NCBI GenBank assembly: GCA_964420985.1
Contig: CAYQUT010000005.1
Span: forward strand, 1 to 64,000
Origin: CAMCTV01 sp964420985
GTDB taxonomy: Bacteria; Bacteroidota; Bacteroidia; Flavobacteriales_D; Sanyastnellaceae
Length of the DNA stretch: 64,000 bases
Direction: 5' to 3'
Position numbers and translations under genes: made by a program. A model generated the notes under the pieces. The model was given only the letters and a program-made list of their open reading frames with translations. It ran no database searches and had not been told where the DNA came from. Below, piece by piece: positions 44,395 through 51,818 of the stretch. How positions within the stretch are numbered: position 1 is the stretch's first letter; each line of letters opens with the position of its first letter.

Positions 44395-45080
44395 TATTTT
44401 CCTTGGGCCTCAATCCATCCCAACATTTTTTGGGCTTCACCTATTTCTTGGCTGCGTTTGAAATTGTCTACTACTTCTTGCAACAGCTCTTTGGCCGCAG
44501 CAAAATCTTGACGTTCAATTTGCACGCGTGCTGCTTTCATCAAATAAACAGGGGCCAAAGCGTCCTTGGAATCAGCTGACATGGCCTTCTTGGCTGCTTT
44601 CTGTAACCAATCAGCGGCATCATCCAATTGACCCAACTCAACATACATGTCACCCGCATTACCGATGGCTTGCACACCTACGGTGTTGTCATTAAAATCA
44701 ACATCTTTAAACAAATCCAAAGCACCTTGGAAATCACCATTGTTGCGCTTGGCACAGGCTGCGTAATATTTTGCTTTCTCAGCAGCAACTGTTCCTGAGT
44801 ACTTGCTCATCAACTCTTCAGCACCGATAAATTCACCATTTCCTTGAAGCACCCAATTCATACTGTCCAGCTCTACCCACTGCTCAACATGCCATAAGGC
44901 TTCATTGGCTTCTTTGTTTCTTGGGTTGAGATATAAGAATTGGTAAGCCAACCAACCACCGATGATCACAACCAATGCGCCACCAGCAATTTGAACATTC
45001 TTTTTATTCTTGGCATAAAACCCAGACCATCCTGTTGTTAGAGCCGTTGACTCTTTGCTTGTTTGTAAATTTTCTGACAT
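44394..45080 (-). CDS. Membrane-anchored tetratricopeptide protein (YfgM-like)
   Basis: 228 residues with one transmembrane segment at about 30-50 (VQIAGGALVVIIGGWLAYQF), then TPR-like helices (YYAACAKRNNGDFQGALDLF, DMYVELGQLDDAADWLQ). Similar in layout to the YfgM/ancillary Sec-interacting proteins. Followed by ribH in the same transcript. Confidence 0.85.
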   Translation of the reverse strand: MSENLQTSKESTALTTGWSGFYAKNKKNVQIAGGALVVIIGGWLAYQFLYLNPRNKEANEALWHVEQWVELDSMNWVLQGNGEFIGAEELMSKYSGTVAAEKAKYYAACAKRNNGDFQGALDLFKDVDFNDNTVGVQAIGNAGDMYVELGQLDDAADWLQKAAKKAMSADSKDALAPVYLMKAARVQIERQDFAAAKELLQEVVDNFKRSQEIGEAQKMLGWIEAQGK

Positions 45081-45100
45081 GTTTTAGAACTTTCGAGGGC

Positions 45101-45132
45101 CGAAAATAAGACATTTTATCAAATCTTTGCAA
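45101..45132 (-). promoter_or_regulatory. Promoter for TPR-ribH operon
   Basis: On the - strand TTG (45132-45130), 21 bp, TATTTTCG (45108-45101; 7 of 8 to TAnnTTTG). Located in the 55-bp divergent gap between recF and the TPR gene. Confidence 0.45.
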
Positions 45133-45135
45133 AAT

Positions 45136-46236
45136 ATGTCTGTGCTTAATCAAAATCTCTTTGAGGGAATCCGTCTTTACCAATTCAAAAAACACACTGA
45201 ATTAGAGATTGATCTGCACCCACGATTCAATTGCTGGCTAGGAAAAAATGGTTCCGGAAAAACCAATGCGTTAGATGCCATGCATTATTTGTGTTTGACC
45301 AAAAGCTATTTTCATCATACCGATCTTCTCTCCATTCAACATGAAAAGGAAGAGTCCAGTATAAAAAGTTGGGGACACAAAGCGCATCAATCATTTGAAC
45401 TGCTTTGTAACTTAAGAAAAAATGGAAAAAAAACTTTTTCTGTCAACGCCAAATTACTGACCAAACTTTCTGATCACATTGGATGGCAACCTGTAGTTGT
45501 AATTGCCCCTCAAGATCAAGCATTGATCAATGAGAATGCGGAAGAACGAAGAAAATGGATGGACAGCGCCATTTGCCAAACCTCTCCCGCCTATCTTGAG
45601 GCATTGATAAAATACAATCATCTTTTACAACAACGAAATGCCCTATTGAAAAGCCAACATGAAAAGAAGGCTCAACATTTGGAGGACGTTGCTTGGTATG
45701 ATGAGCTCATGAAGGAATGGATGATGGTCATACATCATGAAAGACAAAACTTCATCACTTTTATTTCTGAAAAACTACCATTGTTGATAGCTCATTTCTC
45801 TGATGATTCGGATTTGACCTCCGTTTCATTACAAAGCAATTACAATGCTGAAAAATATCAAGATGAGATGAGATTGGCCTATCTTCAGGATTGGCATGCT
45901 GAACGAACGGGCATTGGTCCCCACAAGGACGATCTTATTTTTGAACTACACGGTCATCTCATCCGCAAAATGGGGTCACAAGGTCAGCAAAAAACTTTTG
46001 TGCTGGCTTTGAAATTGGCTCAGTTACTTTTTATTCAAACGCAAGCCCAAAAGAATCCATTGCTCTTGCTCGATGACATTCATGACAAATTGGATGCACA
46101 AAGGCTATCCAATTTGTTTCAATGGCTCAATACAAACATTCTCGGTCAGGTCATCATCACCGATACCGATTTTAACAGGATTCCAAGTATCTTAGCCTCG
46201 ATGAATGCGCCTTTCACCAAAGTATTATTTTCATGA
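45136..46236 (+). CDS. recF: DNA replication and repair protein RecF
   Basis: 366 residues from ATG 45136. SMC-like ATPase: Walker A GKNGSGKTN, signature-type GSQGQQKTFVLALKLA and Walker B LLLLDDIHDKLD. Loads RecA at single-strand gaps with RecO and RecR. Overlaps the DUF721 gene by 4 bp. Confidence 0.96.
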   Translation: MSVLNQNLFEGIRLYQFKKHTELEIDLHPRFNCWLGKNGSGKTNALDAMHYLCLTKSYFHHTDLLSIQHEKEESSIKSWGHKAHQSFELLCNLRKNGKKTFSVNAKLLTKLSDHIGWQPVVVIAPQDQALINENAEERRKWMDSAICQTSPAYLEALIKYNHLLQQRNALLKSQHEKKAQHLEDVAWYDELMKEWMMVIHHERQNFITFISEKLPLLIAHFSDDSDLTSVSLQSNYNAEKYQDEMRLAYLQDWHAERTGIGPHKDDLIFELHGHLIRKMGSQGQQKTFVLALKLAQLLFIQTQAQKNPLLLLDDIHDKLDAQRLSNLFQWLNTNILGQVIITDTDFNRIPSILASMNAPFTKVLFS

Positions 46237-46526
46237 GCAGAGATTTTAACAACCAACCCATTGGAGCCATTATCAAGGAGTGGATCAAGCAACGGGGGCT
46301 GGAAAAAAAAATGATGCGCGTGGACGCGATCATTGTCTATCGTGAGGTGGTTGGAGATTTCATCAGTCGGCATACCACAAAAGCTGAAATTTTTGGAAAA
46401 ACGTTGAGCGTTAGCATAGATAGCGGTGTCATCAAACAAGAGCTCAGCATGAATCGCCAGAACATTGTGCAACAAATCAATGAAAAAATGGGTCACCCAA
46501 TTATTGATCGATTGGAAATTTGGTAA
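46233..46526 (+). CDS. DUF721 (DciA-like) protein
   Basis: 97 residues. IKEWIKQRGLEKKM, VREVVGDFI-like core and LSMNRQNIVQQINEK are the DUF721 pattern. In other bacteria the DciA proteins load replicative helicase; here linked with recF, common in Bacteroidota. Confidence 0.85.
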   Translation: MSRDFNNQPIGAIIKEWIKQRGLEKKMMRVDAIIVYREVVGDFISRHTTKAEIFGKTLSVSIDSGVIKQELSMNRQNIVQQINEKMGHPIIDRLEIW

Positions 46527-46565
46527 TCGTTCAATGATTTTTGTTTTAATATTGGATTCGAAATC

Positions 46566-48536
46566 ATGAAAAAACTCGTTTATACTCACCCAAAGAAGTT
46601 TGTTTTATTCTTCTTCATTGTTGCTGCAGGTTTGTTCTCTTTGGGATGGTCATTTGTCCCTCACAAGGGAAAATTTCATTCACAAGCAGAAATGGTGAAA
46701 ATGCTCAATGGCAATTTGCCCATTTATGACAATGGTTTTTTTGTGGGTAGTGGACGCTGTGCGGGATGTCATGGTGTTGACCCCGTTGGCTTTGCCAATA
46801 TAACCTCTGAAGGAGAATTGGTTAACCCAACTGAAAATTGGCGGGCTACAATGATGGCCAATTCTGCCAAAGACCCATTTTGGAGAGCCAAACTTTCACA
46901 TGAAATGGCTGTGAACCCCGGTCACGCGCAAGAATTGGTGAACAAATGCACCAGCTGCCATGCCCCCATCGGTCGATACACCAATTTATTCAACGGAATA
47001 GAAGATTACGACATTACCCAATTGCCCAATGATTCAATGGCCCGAGATGGAGTGAACTGTAGTGCCTGTCATCAACAACGCATGGACCAAGTAGGCAATG
47101 ATTTTTCAGGAGATTTGCATTTTCATACGGACACCATTTGGGGGCCATACGTGAGTGAAGAACAAGACTTCCCCATCTTTTATCAAGCCATGCAAAGCTT
47201 TGTAGGGTACACTCCGGTGGGTAGTCATACCTTTTCAAAATCTGAAACATGTGCAGGTTGTCATACCTTATCAACACACGTTTCGGATATAGAAGGCAAT
47301 TACACGGGCAATAATTTCATTGAGCAAGCCACCTACCATGAATGGCTCAATTCATCTTACAAAACGAGTAATGATCCCGCTATACACCAAGAATGTCAGG
47401 ATTGCCACATGCCCAAGTTAAATGAACCCATTGTCATTGCCTCTGGATATTCTTTTTTACCTGGAAGACAACCTTATGCCCAACATTGGCTGGTAGGTGG
47501 AAATACCTTTATGTTGGAGTTGATGAAGAACAACATTGATGCGCTGGACATTACCGCTAATGCAGGACACTTCAATACCGTTATCGCTAGAACACAAGAT
47601 CAGTTGCGCTATCAAACAGCAGAGGTAACATTGACTACCGGTCTCATTGATGATGATACCGCACGTTTTGACTTGAACATAAGAAACCTAGCCGGACATA
47701 AATTCCCAAGTGGTTATCCGGCAAGACGGGCCTTTGTTGAGTTTGTCATAACAGACAACAATGGTCAAGAAGTTTTTCGCTCAGGAGGCGTTGACAATGA
47801 ATACCGCGTTATTGGAGAGAACGCCACCTATGAGCCCCATTACAATGTTATCAATGCGCCAGAGCAAGTGCAGATTTACGAAATGGTCATGGCAGACGTT
47901 AATGGAAATGTCACCACTGTTTTGGAACGTGCCAATGACTATTTAAAGGACAACCGATTGACGCCGTTGGGTTTCTCGACACAAGTTGGAGGTTTGTACG
48001 ATACAACCAAAATCGTTGGTGCCAATTGGGATACTGATTTCAACCGATTGAACGGGAACGAAGGTACCGGTGCGGACATTCTTCATTTCCACATTCCCAT
48101 TCAAAATTTCAATTCAGGTGATTATCATGTCACAGCAAGATTGCTGTATCAAACAGCACCACCCAAATACATGGATGAAATGTTTGCCTTTGATACGCCT
48201 GAAATCAATACATGGAGAAACATGTATTTGGCTCAAGGACCTGCTCCATTTGAAGTGGCGCTTGAAGAAACCAATTTCTCTCATGTTGGAGTGGGGGAAA
48301 TAAAAGCCAAACCGAGTATTTTCCCTAACCCCAGTTACAATGGATGGGTAACTTTAAGTAATCCCGGTGCTTTGGTACAATCCGTGGATGTGTATGGCAT
48401 GGATGGAAAATACATCAGTACCAAATGGGTAAAAGGTAGTTCACAGCAAATTGAATTACCCGAATCCAAAGGAACATATTTGCTCGTTTTGCGCGGTTTG
48501 AATGAAAAACGATTGGTGAAAGTTGTAAGAGAATAA
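46566..48536 (+). CDS. Multihaem c-type cytochrome with T9SS-like C-terminal domain
   Basis: 656 residues with N-terminal membrane/signal segment. Five CxxCH haem-binding sites: CAGCH, CTSCH, CSACH, CAGCH, CQDCH, all in the first half. The middle part is beta-rich (LNIRNLAGHKFPSGYPARRAFV), and the last 75 residues (IFPNPSYNGWVTLSNPG...) form a type A sorting domain. Suggests a surface or exported electron carrier. GHKFPSGYP resembles cytochrome c554-family proteins. Confidence 0.88.
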   Translation: MKKLVYTHPKKFVLFFFIVAAGLFSLGWSFVPHKGKFHSQAEMVKMLNGNLPIYDNGFFVGSGRCAGCHGVDPVGFANITSEGELVNPTENWRATMMANSAKDPFWRAKLSHEMAVNPGHAQELVNKCTSCHAPIGRYTNLFNGIEDYDITQLPNDSMARDGVNCSACHQQRMDQVGNDFSGDLHFHTDTIWGPYVSEEQDFPIFYQAMQSFVGYTPVGSHTFSKSETCAGCHTLSTHVSDIEGNYTGNNFIEQATYHEWLNSSYKTSNDPAIHQECQDCHMPKLNEPIVIASGYSFLPGRQPYAQHWLVGGNTFMLELMKNNIDALDITANAGHFNTVIARTQDQLRYQTAEVTLTTGLIDDDTARFDLNIRNLAGHKFPSGYPARRAFVEFVITDNNGQEVFRSGGVDNEYRVIGENATYEPHYNVINAPEQVQIYEMVMADVNGNVTTVLERANDYLKDNRLTPLGFSTQVGGLYDTTKIVGANWDTDFNRLNGNEGTGADILHFHIPIQNFNSGDYHVTARLLYQTAPPKYMDEMFAFDTPEINTWRNMYLAQGPAPFEVALEETNFSHVGVGEIKAKPSIFPNPSYNGWVTLSNPGALVQSVDVYGMDGKYISTKWVKGSSQQIELPESKGTYLLVLRGLNEKRLVKVVRE

Positions 48537-48570
48537 TCATCCTTTTCTCCACAAACCCTATCTTAGCCGC

Positions 48571-50052
48571 ATGCAAAAATTATTGGTTGCCAACAGAGGA
48601 GAAATTGCACTACGCATTATGCGTTCTGCAAAGGCAATGGGAATAAAAACCGTTGCTGTATTTAGTGAAGCAGATAAATTAGCCCCGTTTGTAAAGTTTG
48701 CTGACGAATCGTATTGTATAGGACCAGCACCCTCCAATCAAAGTTATTTAAAAGGAGATGAAATCATAGCCTTGGCCAAGCGCATCCATGCCGACGGTAT
48801 ACACCCCGGATATGGATTTCTCTCTGAAAACGCCTCTTTTGCTCAAAAGGTTCAGGACGCAGGTATCATTTTCATTGGTCCAAAACCGCATAGCATCGAG
48901 ATGATGGGCTCAAAACTCGCCGCCAAGGCTGCAGCAAGAAAGTTCAATATCCCTATGGTTCCGGGAACAGAGGATGCCATTTCCAATGTTGAGGAAGCAA
49001 AAAGAATAGCTTTGGAGGTTGGCTTACCCATTCTCATTAAAGCCTCTGCCGGAGGGGGTGGCAAAGGAATGAGGATAGTAGAAAACATCGACGAGGTAGC
49101 AGAGCAAATGGAAAGAGCCATTTCTGAAGCAGAGAGTGCCTTTGGAGATGGATCTGTATTTATCGAGCGGTATGTCTCTGGTCCTCGACACGTAGAAATT
49201 CAAATCCTTGCCGATCAACATGGAAATGTTGTTTATCTGTTTGAAAGAGAATGCTCTATTCAACGCAGACACCAGAAGGTGGTAGAAGAGGCTCCTAGCT
49301 GCATTCTCAGTCCGGAAATGCGCAAAGCCATGGGTGAATCGGCCATCAATGTTGCCCGTTCCTGCGACTATGTAGGCGCTGGGACCGTTGAGTTTTTGGT
49401 GGATGAAAAAAGGAACTTTTACTTCCTTGAAATGAATACGCGCCTTCAGGTAGAACATCCAGTAACGGAAATGATTACGGGCGTTGATTTGGTTCAAGAA
49501 CAAATTAAGGTAGCTCGTGGCGAGAAACTATCCTTCACACAAGACGATTTGACCATCAATGGACATAGCCTTGAAGTTCGCGTTTACGCTGAAGATCCAT
49601 TGAATAATTTCCTTCCAGATATTGGCACACTCATTAGCTATGAAAGACCCACTGGAGAAGGCGTGAGAGTGGATGATGGGTTTGAAGAAGGAATGGAAAT
49701 TCCCATTTACTATGACCCCATGATTGCCAAACTCATTGTGCATGGAAAAGACAGAAATGACGCGATTGCCAAAATGACAAAAGCCATTGATGAATATTAC
49801 ATCACAGGCGTTAAAACCACCCTGCCCTTTTGTTCTTGGGCCATCAATCACCAAGCATTTGTGAGTGGCGATTTTGACACCCATTTTGTCAAAAATTACT
49901 ACACGCCAGAATTGCTCCAACAGAATGATGAGTCGCTTGAAACATTGGCTGCTGCCCTTGCGCTGCATGTTCATCATCAAAATCAGCAAACCCTTGTCCA
50001 ATCTGCTGAAGAGGCCAAGATTGGCCGTCATTGGAAACGACGTTATGCATAA
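48571..50052 (+). CDS. accC: Biotin carboxylase subunit of acetyl-CoA (or propionyl-CoA) carboxylase
   Basis: 493 residues. ATP-grasp enzyme: KASAGGGGKGMR, ERECSIQRRHQKVVEEAP and EMNTRLQVEHPVTE. No accB next to it. The -7-like TATCTTAG ends just before the ATG, so it may have its own promoter. Confidence 0.95.
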   Translation: MQKLLVANRGEIALRIMRSAKAMGIKTVAVFSEADKLAPFVKFADESYCIGPAPSNQSYLKGDEIIALAKRIHADGIHPGYGFLSENASFAQKVQDAGIIFIGPKPHSIEMMGSKLAAKAAARKFNIPMVPGTEDAISNVEEAKRIALEVGLPILIKASAGGGGKGMRIVENIDEVAEQMERAISEAESAFGDGSVFIERYVSGPRHVEIQILADQHGNVVYLFERECSIQRRHQKVVEEAPSCILSPEMRKAMGESAINVARSCDYVGAGTVEFLVDEKRNFYFLEMNTRLQVEHPVTEMITGVDLVQEQIKVARGEKLSFTQDDLTINGHSLEVRVYAEDPLNNFLPDIGTLISYERPTGEGVRVDDGFEEGMEIPIYYDPMIAKLIVHGKDRNDAIAKMTKAIDEYYITGVKTTLPFCSWAINHQAFVSGDFDTHFVKNYYTPELLQQNDESLETLAAALALHVHHQNQQTLVQSAEEAKIGRHWKRRYA

Positions 50053-50092
50053 AACATAGAAAACATAAAAACCATAAAAACCAATAAATAAA

Positions 50093-50536
50093 ATGAAAAA
50101 AGTAACCTTATTTGCAGCATTGACATTAGCCGCTCAATTTGCATTTGCACAGTACAAAGTAGTAACCGTGATTGAATCCATTATCCCTATGGGAATGGGT
50201 CGTTCTAGAATGATTGAGTCAACCACTGATGTAGACTACAATGCTTTCACAACCGTTAGAACAGATGGAAAGGATTCTAAGCAAGGAGATGTTGAACGCG
50301 GAGACATCAAAGTAGCTGGCTTGCGTGAAACCAAAATGTTGAACTACTTCTCCGGAGTGGGTATCAACTTCCAAAACATAGCTTCTAACGATGCCATCAT
50401 CATGTCAAAATTGAATGAGATGGATGCTCAAGGATATGACTTGGCTTTTGTTGCCAGCGGTGTTGAAAGCGACGGTGGAAAAGAAGATGGACAAGGAATT
50501 TTTGTAACACGTTTGTTCTTCAAGAAAAGAAACTAA
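50093..50536 (+). CDS. Small secreted hypothetical protein
   Basis: 147 residues, signal peptide MKKVTLFAALTLAAQFAFAQ, mature part beta-rich with no family recognised. It follows accC by 40 bp and is ended by a strong terminator. Confidence 0.75.
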   Translation: MKKVTLFAALTLAAQFAFAQYKVVTVIESIIPMGMGRSRMIESTTDVDYNAFTTVRTDGKDSKQGDVERGDIKVAGLRETKMLNYFSGVGINFQNIASNDAIIMSKLNEMDAQGYDLAFVASGVESDGGKEDGQGIFVTRLFFKKRN

Positions 50537-50555
50537 TTTTTAGTTTTAGGAAGAA

Positions 50556-50584
50556 AAGGTCGCCAATAGGTGGCCTTTTTTTTT
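50556..50584 (+). terminator. Rho-independent terminator
   Basis: AAGGTCGCC (50556-50564) and GGTGGCCTT (50569-50577) pair over 9 bp with one G:T, loop AATA, then T9. Ends the small secreted-protein gene. Confidence 0.9.
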
Positions 50585-50589
50585 GGACC

Positions 50590-50665
50590 TATTCCGGCTA
50601 TCCATTTCAAGTCCTCGGGACGCTGCGCGTCCCTCCGGGCTTTCCATTGCTATCCGGGGTATTGC
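50590..50665. repeat. GC-rich REP-like palindrome
   Basis: The core GGACGC-TGC-GCGTCC (perfect 6-bp arms, 50618-50632 region) lies within a GC-rich stretch flanked by GCTATCC on both sides (in ...GGCTATCC and ...TTGCTATCC). This stands out from the AT-rich surroundings and looks like an extragenic palindromic unit. Confidence 0.55.
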
Positions 50666-50669
50666 GTAT

Positions 50670-51521
50670 TCATTGCGATAGGCGAAATGCATATCCAAAA
50701 TTAATCAACCACTTTGGTTTCAATCTTTGGTTGTATGGTGTTCCCAACAAATCATCATCCGCTCCAAACAGCTGAGGATACTTTCCCAAAACATATCCGC
50801 CTTCCAATTGAAAAACGGACTGACCAACCATGAATTCTATCAGCGCCTTGGTCTCCACTTCATTGAACCGCAAATAAAAATCAGGATGATCAACGCGAAA
50901 CGATCTTGTGAGGGATTTGAATACGATGGCCGCCTGAAGTTGATTGGGCTTAATTTGGTACATAACCTTCATATTGTTCGGAAGCGTGCCAAATATTTGA
51001 AGTCGATCACTGACCTTCCAATCCATCCCCACCAATGGCACGACAAAAGTTCCAAAAAACTCCTGATTCACATACAAACCCAGCTTGAACTTTAATTCAG
51101 GTCGCTGGGTCCAAGTGGCCAATGAATACAATCCATATTGCCATGCATCCCCTTGATCCAAAGTTCTGTGATGGCCCGCAGCCCATTTGGGAATGACCAA
51201 TGCCGTCCATTTTAATGAAGAACTCTTTCTCGATTGCCACTGATATCCAAAAGGAATGGACATGGACCATACATCGTTGCTCAATGCATCGTGTTGGAAT
51301 TGTAATCGTTCAAATGAACCCCTTATCAAAAACACATTGCCGTTTTCACGTAATACAGGGGCCAGCATATTGACCGAGGTATTGGATAATCCATTCAACG
51401 CATGTTCACCATCGGAGATTTGTTGGTGCTGCACAGACAACAACTCTGTATAAAATTGAGCCGGACAAAACACTCCATAGGAAGTGAATGCAATGAAAAT
51501 AGCAATTGTTCTAAAATTCAC
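50670..51521 (-). CDS. DUF6268-like outer-membrane protein
   Basis: 283 residues, signal peptide (ends near FCPAQ), GTG start; beta-barrel-like strands with FYLRFNEVETKALIEFMVG and C-terminal INFGYAFRLSQ. Fits the DUF6268 family of putative outer-membrane proteins. Last core gene before the second mobile element. Confidence 0.75.
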   Translation of the reverse strand: MNFRTIAIFIAFTSYGVFCPAQFYTELLSVQHQQISDGEHALNGLSNTSVNMLAPVLRENGNVFLIRGSFERLQFQHDALSNDVWSMSIPFGYQWQSRKSSSLKWTALVIPKWAAGHHRTLDQGDAWQYGLYSLATWTQRPELKFKLGLYVNQEFFGTFVVPLVGMDWKVSDRLQIFGTLPNNMKVMYQIKPNQLQAAIVFKSLTRSFRVDHPDFYLRFNEVETKALIEFMVGQSVFQLEGGYVLGKYPQLFGADDDLLGTPYNQRLKPKWLINFGYAFRLSQ

Positions 51522-51818
51522 AACGCAATATCGACAAAGGTTGTGGTAAAGTCAAGAAAAACTTGTGGTACCAGTGGGGGAAAGGTCGTACTACGAAGTC
51601 GAGGATTTCCATAAAATATTGGAATTTACTGGACTTTTAGAGCCTTTAACCGACTGATAAAATTTCCTTAAACCCTCCCTTGTGGGGTTTCGGGTATAAA
51701 GATAGAAATTCCTTAAATTTTAACAATTAAAAAGGGGCGAATTTCGCCCCTTTTTTGCCTTCTGTCCGCTTCTTTAATCGGTAATGGTAAATTGTACCGA
51801 TTCGCCGAAAGACACCCT
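51522..51818. other. 297-bp junction between core genes and the second mobile element
   Basis: It holds the promoter region of the 50670 gene, a small hairpin (AAACCCT 51671-51677 / GGGGTTT 51685-51691) and the strong terminator at 51729-51755. No coding sequence is seen. The element's attachment site is likely here, but no duplicate of the ends can be checked because the other end lies beyond the window. Confidence 0.4.
51729..51756. terminator. Bidirectional terminator at the element's end
   Basis: AAAAAGGGGCG (51729-51739) and CGCCCCTTTTT (51745-51755) form an 11-bp perfect stem with a 5-nt loop; T and A runs on both sides allow use in both directions. It lies 63 bp after the last gene of the element. 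Confidence 0.92.
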
